A DNA stretch of 26,733 nucleotides. It comes from an uncultured delta proteobacterium (GTDB lineage: Bacteria; RBG-13-61-14; DRUE01). Shown here piece after piece: positions 16,123-24,092 of this stretch (within the stretch, counting starts at the first letter, position 1; each line of letters opens with the position of its first letter). Both the position numbers and the translations under genes were made by a program. The DNA is taken from NCBI GenBank assembly GCA_903930515.1, contig CAIYYW010000066.1, positions 1 through 26,733 on the forward strand. The letters are read 5' to 3'. Below the pieces are notes generated by a model. It was not told the origin of the DNA, made no database searches, and saw only the letters and a list, made by a program, of their open reading frames with translations.

Positions 16123-17224
16123 CGGGCGCCGAGCAAAAGTCTATCCCGATCGCGCGAGCCGCCATCACCATCTCGCCCTTGGGATCAACCAGCTTCTGCC
16201 TCCCAACCGCTTCCTCCAAAGTCACCGACTCAATCCCCCTGCCGCGCAAGCAAACCATCCTGCCGAACCCGCCCTCGCCGGCCAAATTAACCGCAGCCAC
16301 CCCGAAGCGCGTGCCCAGGTTCCGATCAAACGGGCTGGGAGTGCCCCCGCGCTGGATATGACCGAGCACCGTGACCCGGCACTCCTTTTTCGTCAGCCGA
16401 GAAATCTGGTCCGCCACCCGCTGCGCCGCTCCCCCTAGTCGCGGCAGTTGCCAGGGCTGATCCGGATGGTCAATCACACTCTCTTTTCCGCCAACCGGCT
16501 TCGCCCCCTCCGCCACCACCACGATGCTGAACTTGCTCCCGTATTTTTCCCGCCGCTCAATCTTCTTCCCCAGCTTCTCAATATCATACGGGATCTCCGG
16601 GATCAGAATCGCGTCCGCTCCCCCGGCCATCCCGCAGTGCAGCGCGATCCAGCCGGCATCCCTTCCCATCACCTCCACCAACATCACCCGATGATGGCTT
16701 TCCGCGGTGGAATGAAGCTTGTCCACCGCCTCGGTCGCGGTGTTCACCGCGGTTTCAAATCCAAAGGTGACCTCCGTGGCCGACAAATCGTTGTCAATAG
16801 TCTTGGGAACCCCCACCACCTTCACCCCGTATTTGTCCTTCAGCTCCTTCGCAATCTTCAAAGTGCCGTCCCCGCCCACAATAATCAGGGCCTCAATCCC
16901 CAGCTCCTTCATCCGCTTAACCGCCTCCGCGGACCGGTCCTCGCTGACCGTCTTCCCCTGCCGCTCAATCTGCATCGCGAACGGGTTCGCCCGGTTGCTG
17001 CTCCCCAAAATCGTGCCGCCCTTGGGCAGGATCCCCCTCACCTCTTCATACCCGAGCATCATCGTCTTGCCCGGAAAAACCAGGCCCTCGTATCCGTCCA
17101 GCACCCCGACCACTTCCATTTGAAAATTCTTGATCGCGCTTTTCACCACCGCCCGGATCACCGCGTTCAGACCCGGACAATCCCCGCCCCCGGTCAGCAA
17201 CCCGATCTTCTTCACCTTGCTCAT
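16115..17224 (-). CDS. pfkA: 6-phosphofructokinase (group III, mixed-substrate type)
   Basis: This 369-aa enzyme phosphorylates fructose 6-phosphate in glycolysis. Motifs in order are GLLTGGGDCPGLNAVIR, GGDGTLKIAKEL (D119, G120), PKTIDNDLSATEVTFGF (K141), MGRDAGWIAL, and GHIQRGGTPSPFDRNLG. Gly after the GGD usually means ATP as phosphoryl donor, whereas the Lys in PKTIDND is typical of PPi-linked and group III enzymes. The pair Gly plus Lys marks the group III ATP-using branch. GGAG lies 10 nt before the ATG. It sits between rlmE (42 bp upstream) and the Nudix gene (8-bp overlap) in one operon. Together with the GlpX relative it covers both directions of this metabolic step, if that protein is a true bisphosphatase. 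Confidence 0.93.
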   Translation of the reverse strand: MSKVKKIGLLTGGGDCPGLNAVIRAVVKSAIKNFQMEVVGVLDGYEGLVFPGKTMMLGYEEVRGILPKGGTILGSSNRANPFAMQIERQGKTVSEDRSAEAVKRMKELGIEALIIVGGDGTLKIAKELKDKYGVKVVGVPKTIDNDLSATEVTFGFETAVNTATEAVDKLHSTAESHHRVMLVEVMGRDAGWIALHCGMAGGADAILIPEIPYDIEKLGKKIERREKYGSKFSIVVVAEGAKPVGGKESVIDHPDQPWQLPRLGGAAQRVADQISRLTKKECRVTVLGHIQRGGTPSPFDRNLGTRFGVAAVNLAGEGGFGRMVCLRGRGIESVTLEEAVGRQKLVDPKGEMVMAARAIGIDFCSAPDA

Positions 17225-17253
17225 TGCTTCTTTTCTCCTTTTTCCGCTGGTAA

Positions 17254-17276
17254 TGTGCGAGCGCCTTCAGGCGCGA
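17254..17276. repeat. Palindromic repeat family A, copy at the 3' end of rlmE
   Basis: These 23 bp are identical to both copies at 1783-1838, including the GCGCC-TTCA-GGCGC palindrome. The copy overlaps the end of rlmE and supplies its last codons and the TGA stop (17267-17269). It lies 15.4 kb from the other copies. Confidence 0.85.
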
Positions 17277-17863
17277 AATCTTTTGCAGAAAATATAAATC
17301 TCCTTGCTGTTCGGCCTTGAGCTTTTCGGCTTGAAAGATTTCACGCTCCGGAATTTCAAACGCAAGCCCTGATTAAACCCCTCAAAACCCGGCCCCTGAA
17401 AAACCTTGACCAGAAAATCGCCGCCCGGCTTGAGCAAAAATTCCGCAAGCCCCTCCGCCCGCTCCGCCAATGCCACCGACCTCATTGCGTCCGTCCCCTT
17501 CTGACCACTCGTGTCCGGAGCCAGGTCGCTCAAAACCAAGTCAAAAATCCCGAACCGCTTTTTCAGCTCCGCCCCGTCAACCGAAAAAACATCCGCCTGA
17601 ATGAAAACCTCGTTCCCGCGAACATTCCGGCTCGGCAAATCCCGGTCAATCCCGATCACCCGTCCTGACTCGCCCACCTTCTCCGAAGCATATTGCATCC
17701 AACTCCCCGGCGCCGATCCCAGTTCCAATACCCGCATCCCCTTCTTTAGAATCTTGAATTTCCGGTCCATCTCCTCCAGCTTGAAAACCGACCGGGCCAC
17801 ATAGCCTTTTTCCTTGGCCTGCCGCGAGTAAAAGTCCGGCTTTGAATAATCAGGCTTTTTCAT
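17267..17863 (-). CDS. rlmE: 23S rRNA (uridine-2'-O)-methyltransferase RlmE (FtsJ/RrmJ)
   Basis: This 198-aa SAM-dependent enzyme methylates the 2'-OH of U2552 in the ribosomal A-loop. The Rossmann motif is VLELGSAPGSWMQYA. The K-D-K-E catalytic set is visible: Lys in ARSVFKLEEMD, Asp in LSDLAPDTSG, Lys in FLVKVFQG and Glu in SKEIYIF. Length is near the E. coli protein (209 aa). No ribosome site precedes the ATG, while a TATGAT hexamer lies 8 nt upstream, so the mRNA may be leaderless. The C-terminus reads KRFRA and stops inside palindromic repeat A, so the native end may have been altered by the repeat. It leads the rlmE-pfkA-nudix operon. Confidence 0.94.
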   Translation of the reverse strand: MKKPDYSKPDFYSRQAKEKGYVARSVFKLEEMDRKFKILKKGMRVLELGSAPGSWMQYASEKVGESGRVIGIDRDLPSRNVRGNEVFIQADVFSVDGAELKKRFGIFDLVLSDLAPDTSGQKGTDAMRSVALAERAEGLAEFLLKPGGDFLVKVFQGPGFEGFNQGLRLKFRSVKSFKPKSSRPNSKEIYIFCKRFRA

Positions 17864-17871
17864 TGGTGAAT

Positions 17872-17901
17872 ATCATATCATCTTTGACCGCGAACACGCA
17901 A
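17872..17901 (-). promoter_or_regulatory. Candidate promoter for rlmE-pfkA-nudix
   Basis: On the minus strand there is TTGCGT (17896-17901), an 18-nt spacer and TATGAT (17872-17877), the -10 matching 5 of 6. The -10 ends 8 nt before the ATG at 17863, which predicts a leaderless or near-leaderless transcript. Confidence 0.45.
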
Positions 17902-17965
17902 AAGGTTTTGATCCATGGTTAATGATTTGCGGGCAGAGTTCCAACCTCCAAATCCCAGGGTTAAT

Positions 17966-19069
17966 TCACTGCCATCTGAAAATCTTGAGGGCCACGGAGA
18001 AGCTGATGGTTCCCCAGGCGATCATTACCAGGAGTTCCAGCCAGTTATGGAACAGGGGGGTTCCCTGGTTGATAATGGCGCGCATGGTATCGGTGAGGGC
18101 GGTGAGCGGGAGGGCGCGGATGAAGGGTTGTAAGAAGGTTGGGAATCGGGAATAGGGGAAAAAGGATCCGCTCAGGAGATACATCGGGAGCATAATAAAA
18201 TTCATCCAGCCGGAAACGGTTTCAATGGTGGTTGCGCGGGCGGCGACTAAAAGTCCCAACCCGGCAAAGGTCATTGATCCCATTACGGAGAGGATGGCGA
18301 GTTCAATTAAGGACCCGTGAACCTTGACCCCGAACACCAGCCAGGCGAACCCGATCAGGCCGGCAACCTCTCCGACCAAAAAGATCAGGCGCGAGAGCAT
18401 ATAGGCGAGCAGATAGTGGGACCTGCGCATCGGAGACGCGGCCAATCGCTTGAGCAATTTCCGGGTGCGGGCGAACACGATTCCGAAGCCGACCCCCCAC
18501 ATCCCGGACCCCATCAGGTTCATTGCGATCAGGCCGGGGATCAGGAAATCTATGTAGCGGGATCCCGGCTCCTTGACCAATCGGTCCTGAAGCGCGATCA
18601 CATCCATCCGGCCGTTTCCGGACTGGAGCGCGTCGTTCACCGCGAGCCTTGCGAGCTGACTCTCGGAGCGGGCGGCGTCGTAGATCAGGAAGAATTCGGG
18701 ACCGGTTCCGCCGGGAAAATTTTCCGCCTTGCCGGACTTGAGCGGGACGGCCTCCGGGCTTCGGCTGATCACCAGCGCGACCTTGCCGACGCGCAAGTAT
18801 TGGTTCAGGTCCGCGGGGCCTACGATCAGGGCCTTGAGCTGAGCGGACTTGGAGATCATCTTTGCGACCCGGTCCGCGTCTTTCATCCGGCGGTCAACCG
18901 CGATCGGGATTTTGTCCGGAGGCCGCTCGCGGAAGGCGATCCCGAGGGCGAGCGCGAGCAGGACCGGGAACACGAACACCCAGAACATTGCCTCGGGTTC
19001 GCGGATGGTTTCCTTGACCCGGGAGATGGTCAGCTCAATCAGGGGATGATGGATCCGGGACTCACTCAT
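17966..19069 (-). CDS. ABC-2 type transporter permease
   Basis: This 367-aa integral membrane protein has one N-terminal transmembrane helix (AMFWVFVFPVLLALALGIAF). An extracytoplasmic domain of roughly 130-150 residues follows, then about five more helices from LIPGLIAMNLMGSGMWGVGF onward. This layout is that of the ABC-2 (DrrB/YhhJ/CcmB-like) export permeases. Its start overlaps the end of the ATPase gene by 8 bp (19062-19069), so the two make one transporter. Such pairs export drugs, lipids or polysaccharide parts; the cargo cannot be told. The stop is followed by a 102-bp gap before rlmE, which has its own promoter. Confidence 0.9.
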   Translation of the reverse strand: MSESRIHHPLIELTISRVKETIREPEAMFWVFVFPVLLALALGIAFRERPPDKIPIAVDRRMKDADRVAKMISKSAQLKALIVGPADLNQYLRVGKVALVISRSPEAVPLKSGKAENFPGGTGPEFFLIYDAARSESQLARLAVNDALQSGNGRMDVIALQDRLVKEPGSRYIDFLIPGLIAMNLMGSGMWGVGFGIVFARTRKLLKRLAASPMRRSHYLLAYMLSRLIFLVGEVAGLIGFAWLVFGVKVHGSLIELAILSVMGSMTFAGLGLLVAARATTIETVSGWMNFIMLPMYLLSGSFFPYSRFPTFLQPFIRALPLTALTDTMRAIINQGTPLFHNWLELLVMIAWGTISFSVALKIFRWQ

Positions 19070-20027
19070 TTTTCAGCTTGCCTCCGGTCAAAGTCATAAA
19101 CACATCCTCCAAAGTGGCCGGCCGGCTGGTCAGACGGGTAAGCTTGATCCGCTTTTTTTCCATCTCCGCGATCAAAGCCGGAAGCGCCTGGTCCGCCCGA
19201 TATGCCTTGAGAATAAATAACCCGTTCCTCTGCTCCGCGTCCTTGACCCCGGGCAATTTTTTCAAAGATTCCCCGTCAACCGCCTCTTCCGCGCTGAACT
19301 CAATAACCTCTTTCCCCACCCATTTTTCCACCAGAGACGCGGGCCGGTCCAGGGCCAATATTTTACCGCGATCCATAATCGCCACCCGGTCGCACAGTCT
19401 CGCGGCTTCCTCCATATAGTGCGTGGTCAACAGGATGGTGCCCTGGCGCGATTTGAATTCCTCCACGATCTCCCAGATGTGGTTGCGCGCCTGCGGGTCC
19501 AGGCCGGTGGTCGGCTCGTCCAAAAACAAAAGCTCCGGGTCGCTCACCAAGGCGCAGGCCAGGGCCAATTTCTGCTTGGTGCCTCCGGAAAGTTTCATCA
19601 CCCGCTCGGTCCGCTTCTCCCCCAGACCGGTCTTCGCGATCACCTCGTCCACCGAATGACCCCGGTGATAAAAACTGCGGAACAACCTGATCGTCTCCGC
19701 CACGGTAAGCTTATCCGCGAGCTGGGTCTCCTGAAGCTGGACCGAGATCCGCTCGCGGAACGCCCGGTCATCGCCCGATCCCCATTGATACCCGAGCACT
19801 TCCACCCGGCCGCGGTCCGGCTTGGTCAATCCCTCCAGCATCTCCACCAGGGTGGTCTTGCCCGCGCCGTTCGGGCCCAAAAGCCCGAAACATTCCCCCT
19901 TTAAAACCTCCAGGTCAACCCCGTCCACCGCCTTGACCGCGCCGTAATACTTCTTCACGGCAAGGCATTTGAGCACGGGTTGAAAATTTGTCCCGCCGGC
20001 TGAAATCTTTTGAGCGGAATCGGTCAT
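19062..20027 (-). CDS. ABC transporter ATP-binding protein (ABC-2 exporter)
   Basis: This 321-aa nucleotide-binding subunit shows Walker A GPNGAGKT (residues 51-58), the Q-loop VQLQETQL, the signature LSGGTKQKLALA, Walker B LLFLDEPTTGLD and the H-loop TTHYMEEA. The signature has Thr where Gln is common. A C-terminal domain of about 80 residues follows, as in DrrA-like export ATPases. It powers the permease encoded by the overlapping downstream gene. No ribosome site precedes the ATG at 20027. A TATCCT hexamer (20035-20040, minus strand) lies 7 nt upstream, with only a poor -35, again hinting at a leaderless mRNA. Confidence 0.93.
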   Translation of the reverse strand: MTDSAQKISAGGTNFQPVLKCLAVKKYYGAVKAVDGVDLEVLKGECFGLLGPNGAGKTTLVEMLEGLTKPDRGRVEVLGYQWGSGDDRAFRERISVQLQETQLADKLTVAETIRLFRSFYHRGHSVDEVIAKTGLGEKRTERVMKLSGGTKQKLALACALVSDPELLFLDEPTTGLDPQARNHIWEIVEEFKSRQGTILLTTHYMEEAARLCDRVAIMDRGKILALDRPASLVEKWVGKEVIEFSAEEAVDGESLKKLPGVKDAEQRNGLFILKAYRADQALPALIAEMEKKRIKLTRLTSRPATLEDVFMTLTGGKLKNE

Positions 20028-20172
20028 TGCTATAAGGATAGCGAATTTTCTCGGAGATTAAACCGTTGCCCCAGGTCAATGACCGATCCCGGCCGGGTGA
20101 ATTTTTGCGCGCCCATTCCTGCGCCTCAAGGTTTTTCCAAAAAACCGAGGCCGGCGGCCCGCCGTCTTAAAA

Positions 20173-20201
20173 TTGATTTTGGGGACAGGTTCTGATACCC
20201 T
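20173..20201 (+). promoter_or_regulatory. Candidate promoter for the DUF4388/J-domain gene
   Basis: TTGATT (20173-20178), a 17-nt spacer and TACCCT (20196-20201) are seen. The -10 is weak but is placed 8 nt before an ATG that has no ribosome site, which is the same geometry as at rlmE. Confidence 0.3.
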
Positions 20202-20209
20202 TAAAAATT

Positions 20210-21853
20210 ATGACCGAACCCAACCAAGCGCAAGGCCTCCAGGGCGGAAGCCTGCAGGAGATTCCATTCGGGAAAGTTTTTTTCCGGCTCGCGCGCGAGA
20301 AAAAAACCGGGTACCTGGACATCCTGAGCCAGGCGCCCCCGGCGGGGAAGGTTTTGAAGCGGATTATGATCGCGTCGGGCGGTAGCTTTTATGTCCAGGG
20401 AGGCAACCTGGAGGAGACCATGGCTCGGATTTTGGTCACGCGCGGCAAATTGACCGAGCAGAAATATGAGGAGCTGAAAACGACGGTGGGCGGGGATTAC
20501 CAGAAGCTGGAGCAGGCGGCGCAGGCGGCGGCGAATTTGGCCGGGCAGGATTTGAGCGAGTTGTATCAGCATCAGACCGAGCTCAAGATCATCAACTGCT
20601 TCGCCCTGATCCGGGGGTATTACCAGTTCCGGGAAGTGGATTTGAACGAGCTTAACCAGCATCCGCTGATCTCTCTCGGCGCGGAGAAGCTGCTATTATC
20701 CGGGGTCAAGGCCCACTATCCCAAAGCGCGGATTGATAATGAGTTCGCGGGGATCGAGGGGAAGCATTTCCAGGTCAACCCGAAGCTGATTGACCAGGCC
20801 GTCCAGTTCGGGTTCGGGCCCAAGGAAGTGAGATGGATGCATCAATTGGGAAAGGAGTTTGCCTTTGCCGCCGGTTTAAGGCTCTCGCCCCTCAAGCCCG
20901 AGCCGGCGATACAGGTCTTGCTCGCGCTTTACCTTGCCGGATATTTCGAGCTGCCGGAGGCGGAGGAAAATTTTCCCCTGGGAAGTGTTTACGGGGAAAG
21001 CGATACGGTGAAAAAAATCCGGCAGGCCGGGGAAAAGAAAATAGAGGACAAAAAATCCGCGCAAGAAAAGAAGGCGGCGCCTCCGCCGGAGGATCCGAAA
21101 CTTCCGATTGAGAAAATGCTGGATCAGGAGATGGACGATCGGCAGTTGGTGAAGAAGATTGAAGAGATGCTGGACCTGGTGAGCAAAAAGGAAACCACCT
21201 TTTTGGAAATTATGGGAGTGGATGAGCGGGCTTCCCCGGCGCAGATCAAGAAGATTTATTTCAAGATGGCGAAAATATTTCACCCGGACGCCAAGCCGGA
21301 CCTGTATCAGGGGGATCTTCGGGACAAGGTGGAAGACCTGTTCACCAGGATCAGCGAGGCCTATAGCACCCTGACCGAGCCGGAGTTGCGAAAGGCCTAC
21401 CTGGAACGGATCAAGAGCACGGTTACGGACGAGGAGATGGAGAAGGCGAACCGGGCGCTCCAGGCGGAGATGGAATTCCAGAAGGCGATGATTTCAATCC
21501 GGAGGGGCGCGTTCCGCGAGGCCCAGGCGTCTCTGGAGACCGCGGCGGATTTGGTTCCGGACGAGCCGGAATATAAATTGCACCTGGGCTATTGCCTGTT
21601 CAAGAGCGAAGGAGCCGGCGCGGCGAACAAGGCGATCAAGATGATTGAAGAGGGCTTGAAGCAGAGGCCCCAGGTGTCGGAGGGATGGTTTTATCTGGGC
21701 GTGATCAACCGGGTGCAGGGGAACCTGGGCGAGGCCCGATCCGCTTTCCAGAAAACCCTGGAGCTGGACAAGCATAGCCAGGAGGCGCAACGGGAGCTGC
21801 GCGTGATTGAAATGAAAATCGCCGAAGGCGGCAAGGGCGGCAGGAAAAGATAA
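20210..21853 (+). CDS. DUF4388 / J-domain / TPR multidomain protein
   Basis: This is a 547-aa cytoplasmic protein with no signal or membrane helix. Residues about 10-90 resemble the DUF4388 (PATAN-like) domain, with FGKVFFRLAREKKTGYLDI and SFYVQGGNLEETMARIL. Residues about 265-310 are a Lys/Glu/Pro-rich linker. Residues 331-400 are a J domain with the HPD motif at 358-360, so it should stimulate an Hsp70 partner. The C-terminal part (about 420-535) contains TPR-like helices. DUF4388 proteins are often linked to two-component or motility signalling. It may bring DnaK to a signalling complex, but this is inference. The next gene starts directly after its stop codon. Confidence 0.85.
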   Translation: MTEPNQAQGLQGGSLQEIPFGKVFFRLAREKKTGYLDILSQAPPAGKVLKRIMIASGGSFYVQGGNLEETMARILVTRGKLTEQKYEELKTTVGGDYQKLEQAAQAAANLAGQDLSELYQHQTELKIINCFALIRGYYQFREVDLNELNQHPLISLGAEKLLLSGVKAHYPKARIDNEFAGIEGKHFQVNPKLIDQAVQFGFGPKEVRWMHQLGKEFAFAAGLRLSPLKPEPAIQVLLALYLAGYFELPEAEENFPLGSVYGESDTVKKIRQAGEKKIEDKKSAQEKKAAPPPEDPKLPIEKMLDQEMDDRQLVKKIEEMLDLVSKKETTFLEIMGVDERASPAQIKKIYFKMAKIFHPDAKPDLYQGDLRDKVEDLFTRISEAYSTLTEPELRKAYLERIKSTVTDEEMEKANRALQAEMEFQKAMISIRRGAFREAQASLETAADLVPDEPEYKLHLGYCLFKSEGAGAANKAIKMIEEGLKQRPQVSEGWFYLGVINRVQGNLGEARSAFQKTLELDKHSQEAQRELRVIEMKIAEGGKGGRKR

Positions 21854-22699
21854 ATGCCGGAACAGATCACCATCCTTTCGGAAAACCGCTGCGCCCTGAG
21901 CCGGGGATTGATCGCGGAGCACGGCTTTTCCGCCTTGATCGAGCTGGATGGGTTCAAGCTCCTGTTCGACTCCGGCCAGGGGATGGCGCTCCGCCAGAAC
22001 CAGATCCTCGGATACGATCTCTCAAAAATAGACGGGCTGGTCTTGAGCCACGGCCATTTTGACCATACCGGCGGGATGGGATACGCGCTGGAGAAAAATC
22101 CCAGGCTGAAAATATACCTGCATCCGGCCGCGCTCTTGAAGCGGAAGGCGAGGAAGGAAATCGCGGGCAGGGAGATTGAGGTTGAGATCGGGATGCCGAT
22201 GGCGAGGGCGGAAATGGAAAGCCGGGGAGCGGAGCTGAATTTTATTGAGCGGCACCTGGAACTGGCCGGGGGGAGGATCCTGGTCAGCGGCCCGATTCCG
22301 TTGCGGGTTGATTTTGAAAAACCGGAAGCGGGATTCTTTGTGGAGAGAGAGGGCAAGCTGGTCCCGGACGATTTCGCGGATGACCTCGCGCTCGCCATCA
22401 AGGGAAAGAACGGGGTGAGCGTGATCTTCGGATGCGCGCATCGCGGAGCGATCAATACCCTGAAAAGAATTGAAGAGCTTTGGGGCGTTTCCAAATTTGA
22501 CCTGGTCATGGGCGGAATGCATTTGTTGATGAGCGGCCCGGAGCAGGTTAACCAAACCTTGGACGCGCTCGCCTCCTATAATCCCAGCCGCCTCGCGGTC
22601 GGCCATTGCACCGGCGACTTTGTCCAGCTCCAGATCGCTCAGCGCTTCCCCGGCCGGTTCTCGTTTCCATCCAGCGGAATGAAAATTGCCCTTGATTAA
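21854..22699 (+). CDS. MBL-fold metallohydrolase (COG1237, dihydropterin synthase-like group)
   Basis: This 281-aa enzyme has the MBL metal motif SHGHFDHTGG near residue 62, with later ligands in FGCAHRGAINTL and MGGMHLL. GHCTGDFVQLQIAQRF near the end is typical of COG1237 proteins, a group that includes archaeal enzymes of methanopterin synthesis. Bacterial members are mostly uncharacterised. The ATG at 21854 follows the preceding TAA with no gap, so it is co-translated with the J-domain protein. This is the second case in the window of an MBL hydrolase coupled to a TPR-type protein. No specific substrate can be given. Confidence 0.88.
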   Translation: MPEQITILSENRCALSRGLIAEHGFSALIELDGFKLLFDSGQGMALRQNQILGYDLSKIDGLVLSHGHFDHTGGMGYALEKNPRLKIYLHPAALLKRKARKEIAGREIEVEIGMPMARAEMESRGAELNFIERHLELAGGRILVSGPIPLRVDFEKPEAGFFVEREGKLVPDDFADDLALAIKGKNGVSVIFGCAHRGAINTLKRIEELWGVSKFDLVMGGMHLLMSGPEQVNQTLDALASYNPSRLAVGHCTGDFVQLQIAQRFPGRFSFPSSGMKIALD

Positions 22700-22736
22700 T
22701 CCCGCTCGGCATAAGTAAAATGTGAAGCCCTGACCC

Positions 22737-24089
22737 CTATGGGAATTCGCGCGGGCTTTTGAACCCGCGATCCTTTTCCACCTGTCCGATGATTTTATCA
22801 CGGAGCAGGGTATCAAAGATTTGGGGATTTTTTGCCGCGGGGTAATCCTTGACTTTGAGCAAATAGTCAATGCTGGCGACGCGGTAAATTTTTCCCGGGC
22901 TGATCTTGGGCCCGGCCGAGAAATAGAACCAGCGCATGGATTTTATCCGGAGCAGTTCCGCGCCGTCAATTTCAAAAGCGCAGACGCGGTCGTTGAAGGG
23001 CATAATCTCGTAGATGTCCAGAGCGGTGACGGGTCCGGCCGGGATTTCGCTCCGGACCCCCGCGCTGTTGATGATGCCGAGGTCGGCTTTGGCCTCGGCC
23101 TTGAGCAATTCCGCGATCCAGTTTCCGAGAAAATCCTGGCTCAGCCTGCGCCGGCTTTGCCCGATCACCCTTGAAAGTCCGGCCGGGAGACCGGCCAGTT
23201 CCCGCTCAATCGCGGTTTTGGTTTCCGCATCTTCGGGGATTCTGTCCGTGACCGGGATCAACTGATATTGGAAATTTTCCGCGCTCTTGGTTTCAGGGTT
23301 CCAGGAGAAATCAATCCTTCCCAGCCACCATCCAAAATGCCCGGCCTGCGCGATATAAGTGTCATTGGCCCGGACCATCCGGCTCAGCTTGATCTCGGAA
23401 TGGCCGCCGATGATCAGGGGGATGCCGGCGAGATGATATGCCAGGGAAAGGTCCTGCTTCAGGCCCTGGTGGGAAAGCACCACCAAGGTGTCGGCCCGTC
23501 CGGAAAGCTCGCTCTGAATGCGTCTTATTTCACTTTCGGACGATAAAAAATTCAGCCCGGGGATGCCCGCGGGATCCACCAGGGTCTCGGTCTTGGGGTT
23601 GGCGATTCCGGTGATGCCGAGCCGAAGGTTGCGCATCTTGAAAATTTTATATTCCAAGCTGAAGGGTTTGGAATCCCGGTCACGGATATTGCAGGACAGG
23701 ATCGGAAAGGCCGCGATCTCCTGGTAGCGCCGGGCCTGGTCGGCGCCGAGATCAAATTCGTGATTGCCGTAAATAGAGCCGTCATATCCCGCCGCGTTCA
23801 TCACCCGAAAAACCGCCTCTCCCCCGGTCTCGGTCCCGAAGGCGGTCCCGACCGAGCCGTCCCCCGCGTCCACCAGGATCGTGTCCGGATTTTCCGCCTT
23901 GGCCTTCTTCACCAGATACGCGATCCGCGCCAGCCCTCCCCGGCCGTCCCGGTCCGGCAGCAGATGGGCCTGGAGATCGTTGGTGAAGAAGATGGTGTAT
24001 CTCGGGCCGGTCTGCTTCCGGGGGCAGTTGAGAAAAGCCAGCGCGACCAGGGCAAGCGCGGTTGCCCGGAGCAGATGGTTCAGGCGCAT
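22737..24089 (-). CDS. 5'-nucleotidase-like metallophosphoesterase, exported
   Basis: This 450-aa protein starts with a hydrophobic export signal (residues about 6-21) ending at C22 (ALAFLNC). The Asn before the Cys makes a poor lipobox, so it is either an atypical lipoprotein or a secreted protein. The phosphoesterase domain shows FFTNDLQAHL, VDAGDGSVGT, IYGNHEFDLG, LSHQG and GGHSE. The C-terminal 5'-nucleotidase domain shows NSAGVRSEIPAG and MPFNDRVCAFEIDGAEL. In UshA-type enzymes the first motif is TNDHHGH; here the second metal-binding His is Gln (Q40). The start lies 3 bp after the aminotransferase stop with no ribosome site, so translation is coupled. It ends 37 bp from the converging MBL gene. 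Confidence 0.88.
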   Translation of the reverse strand: MRLNHLLRATALALVALAFLNCPRKQTGPRYTIFFTNDLQAHLLPDRDGRGGLARIAYLVKKAKAENPDTILVDAGDGSVGTAFGTETGGEAVFRVMNAAGYDGSIYGNHEFDLGADQARRYQEIAAFPILSCNIRDRDSKPFSLEYKIFKMRNLRLGITGIANPKTETLVDPAGIPGLNFLSSESEIRRIQSELSGRADTLVVLSHQGLKQDLSLAYHLAGIPLIIGGHSEIKLSRMVRANDTYIAQAGHFGWWLGRIDFSWNPETKSAENFQYQLIPVTDRIPEDAETKTAIERELAGLPAGLSRVIGQSRRRLSQDFLGNWIAELLKAEAKADLGIINSAGVRSEIPAGPVTALDIYEIMPFNDRVCAFEIDGAELLRIKSMRWFYFSAGPKISPGKIYRVASIDYLLKVKDYPAAKNPQIFDTLLRDKIIGQVEKDRGFKSPREFP

Positions 24090-24092
24090 TTT

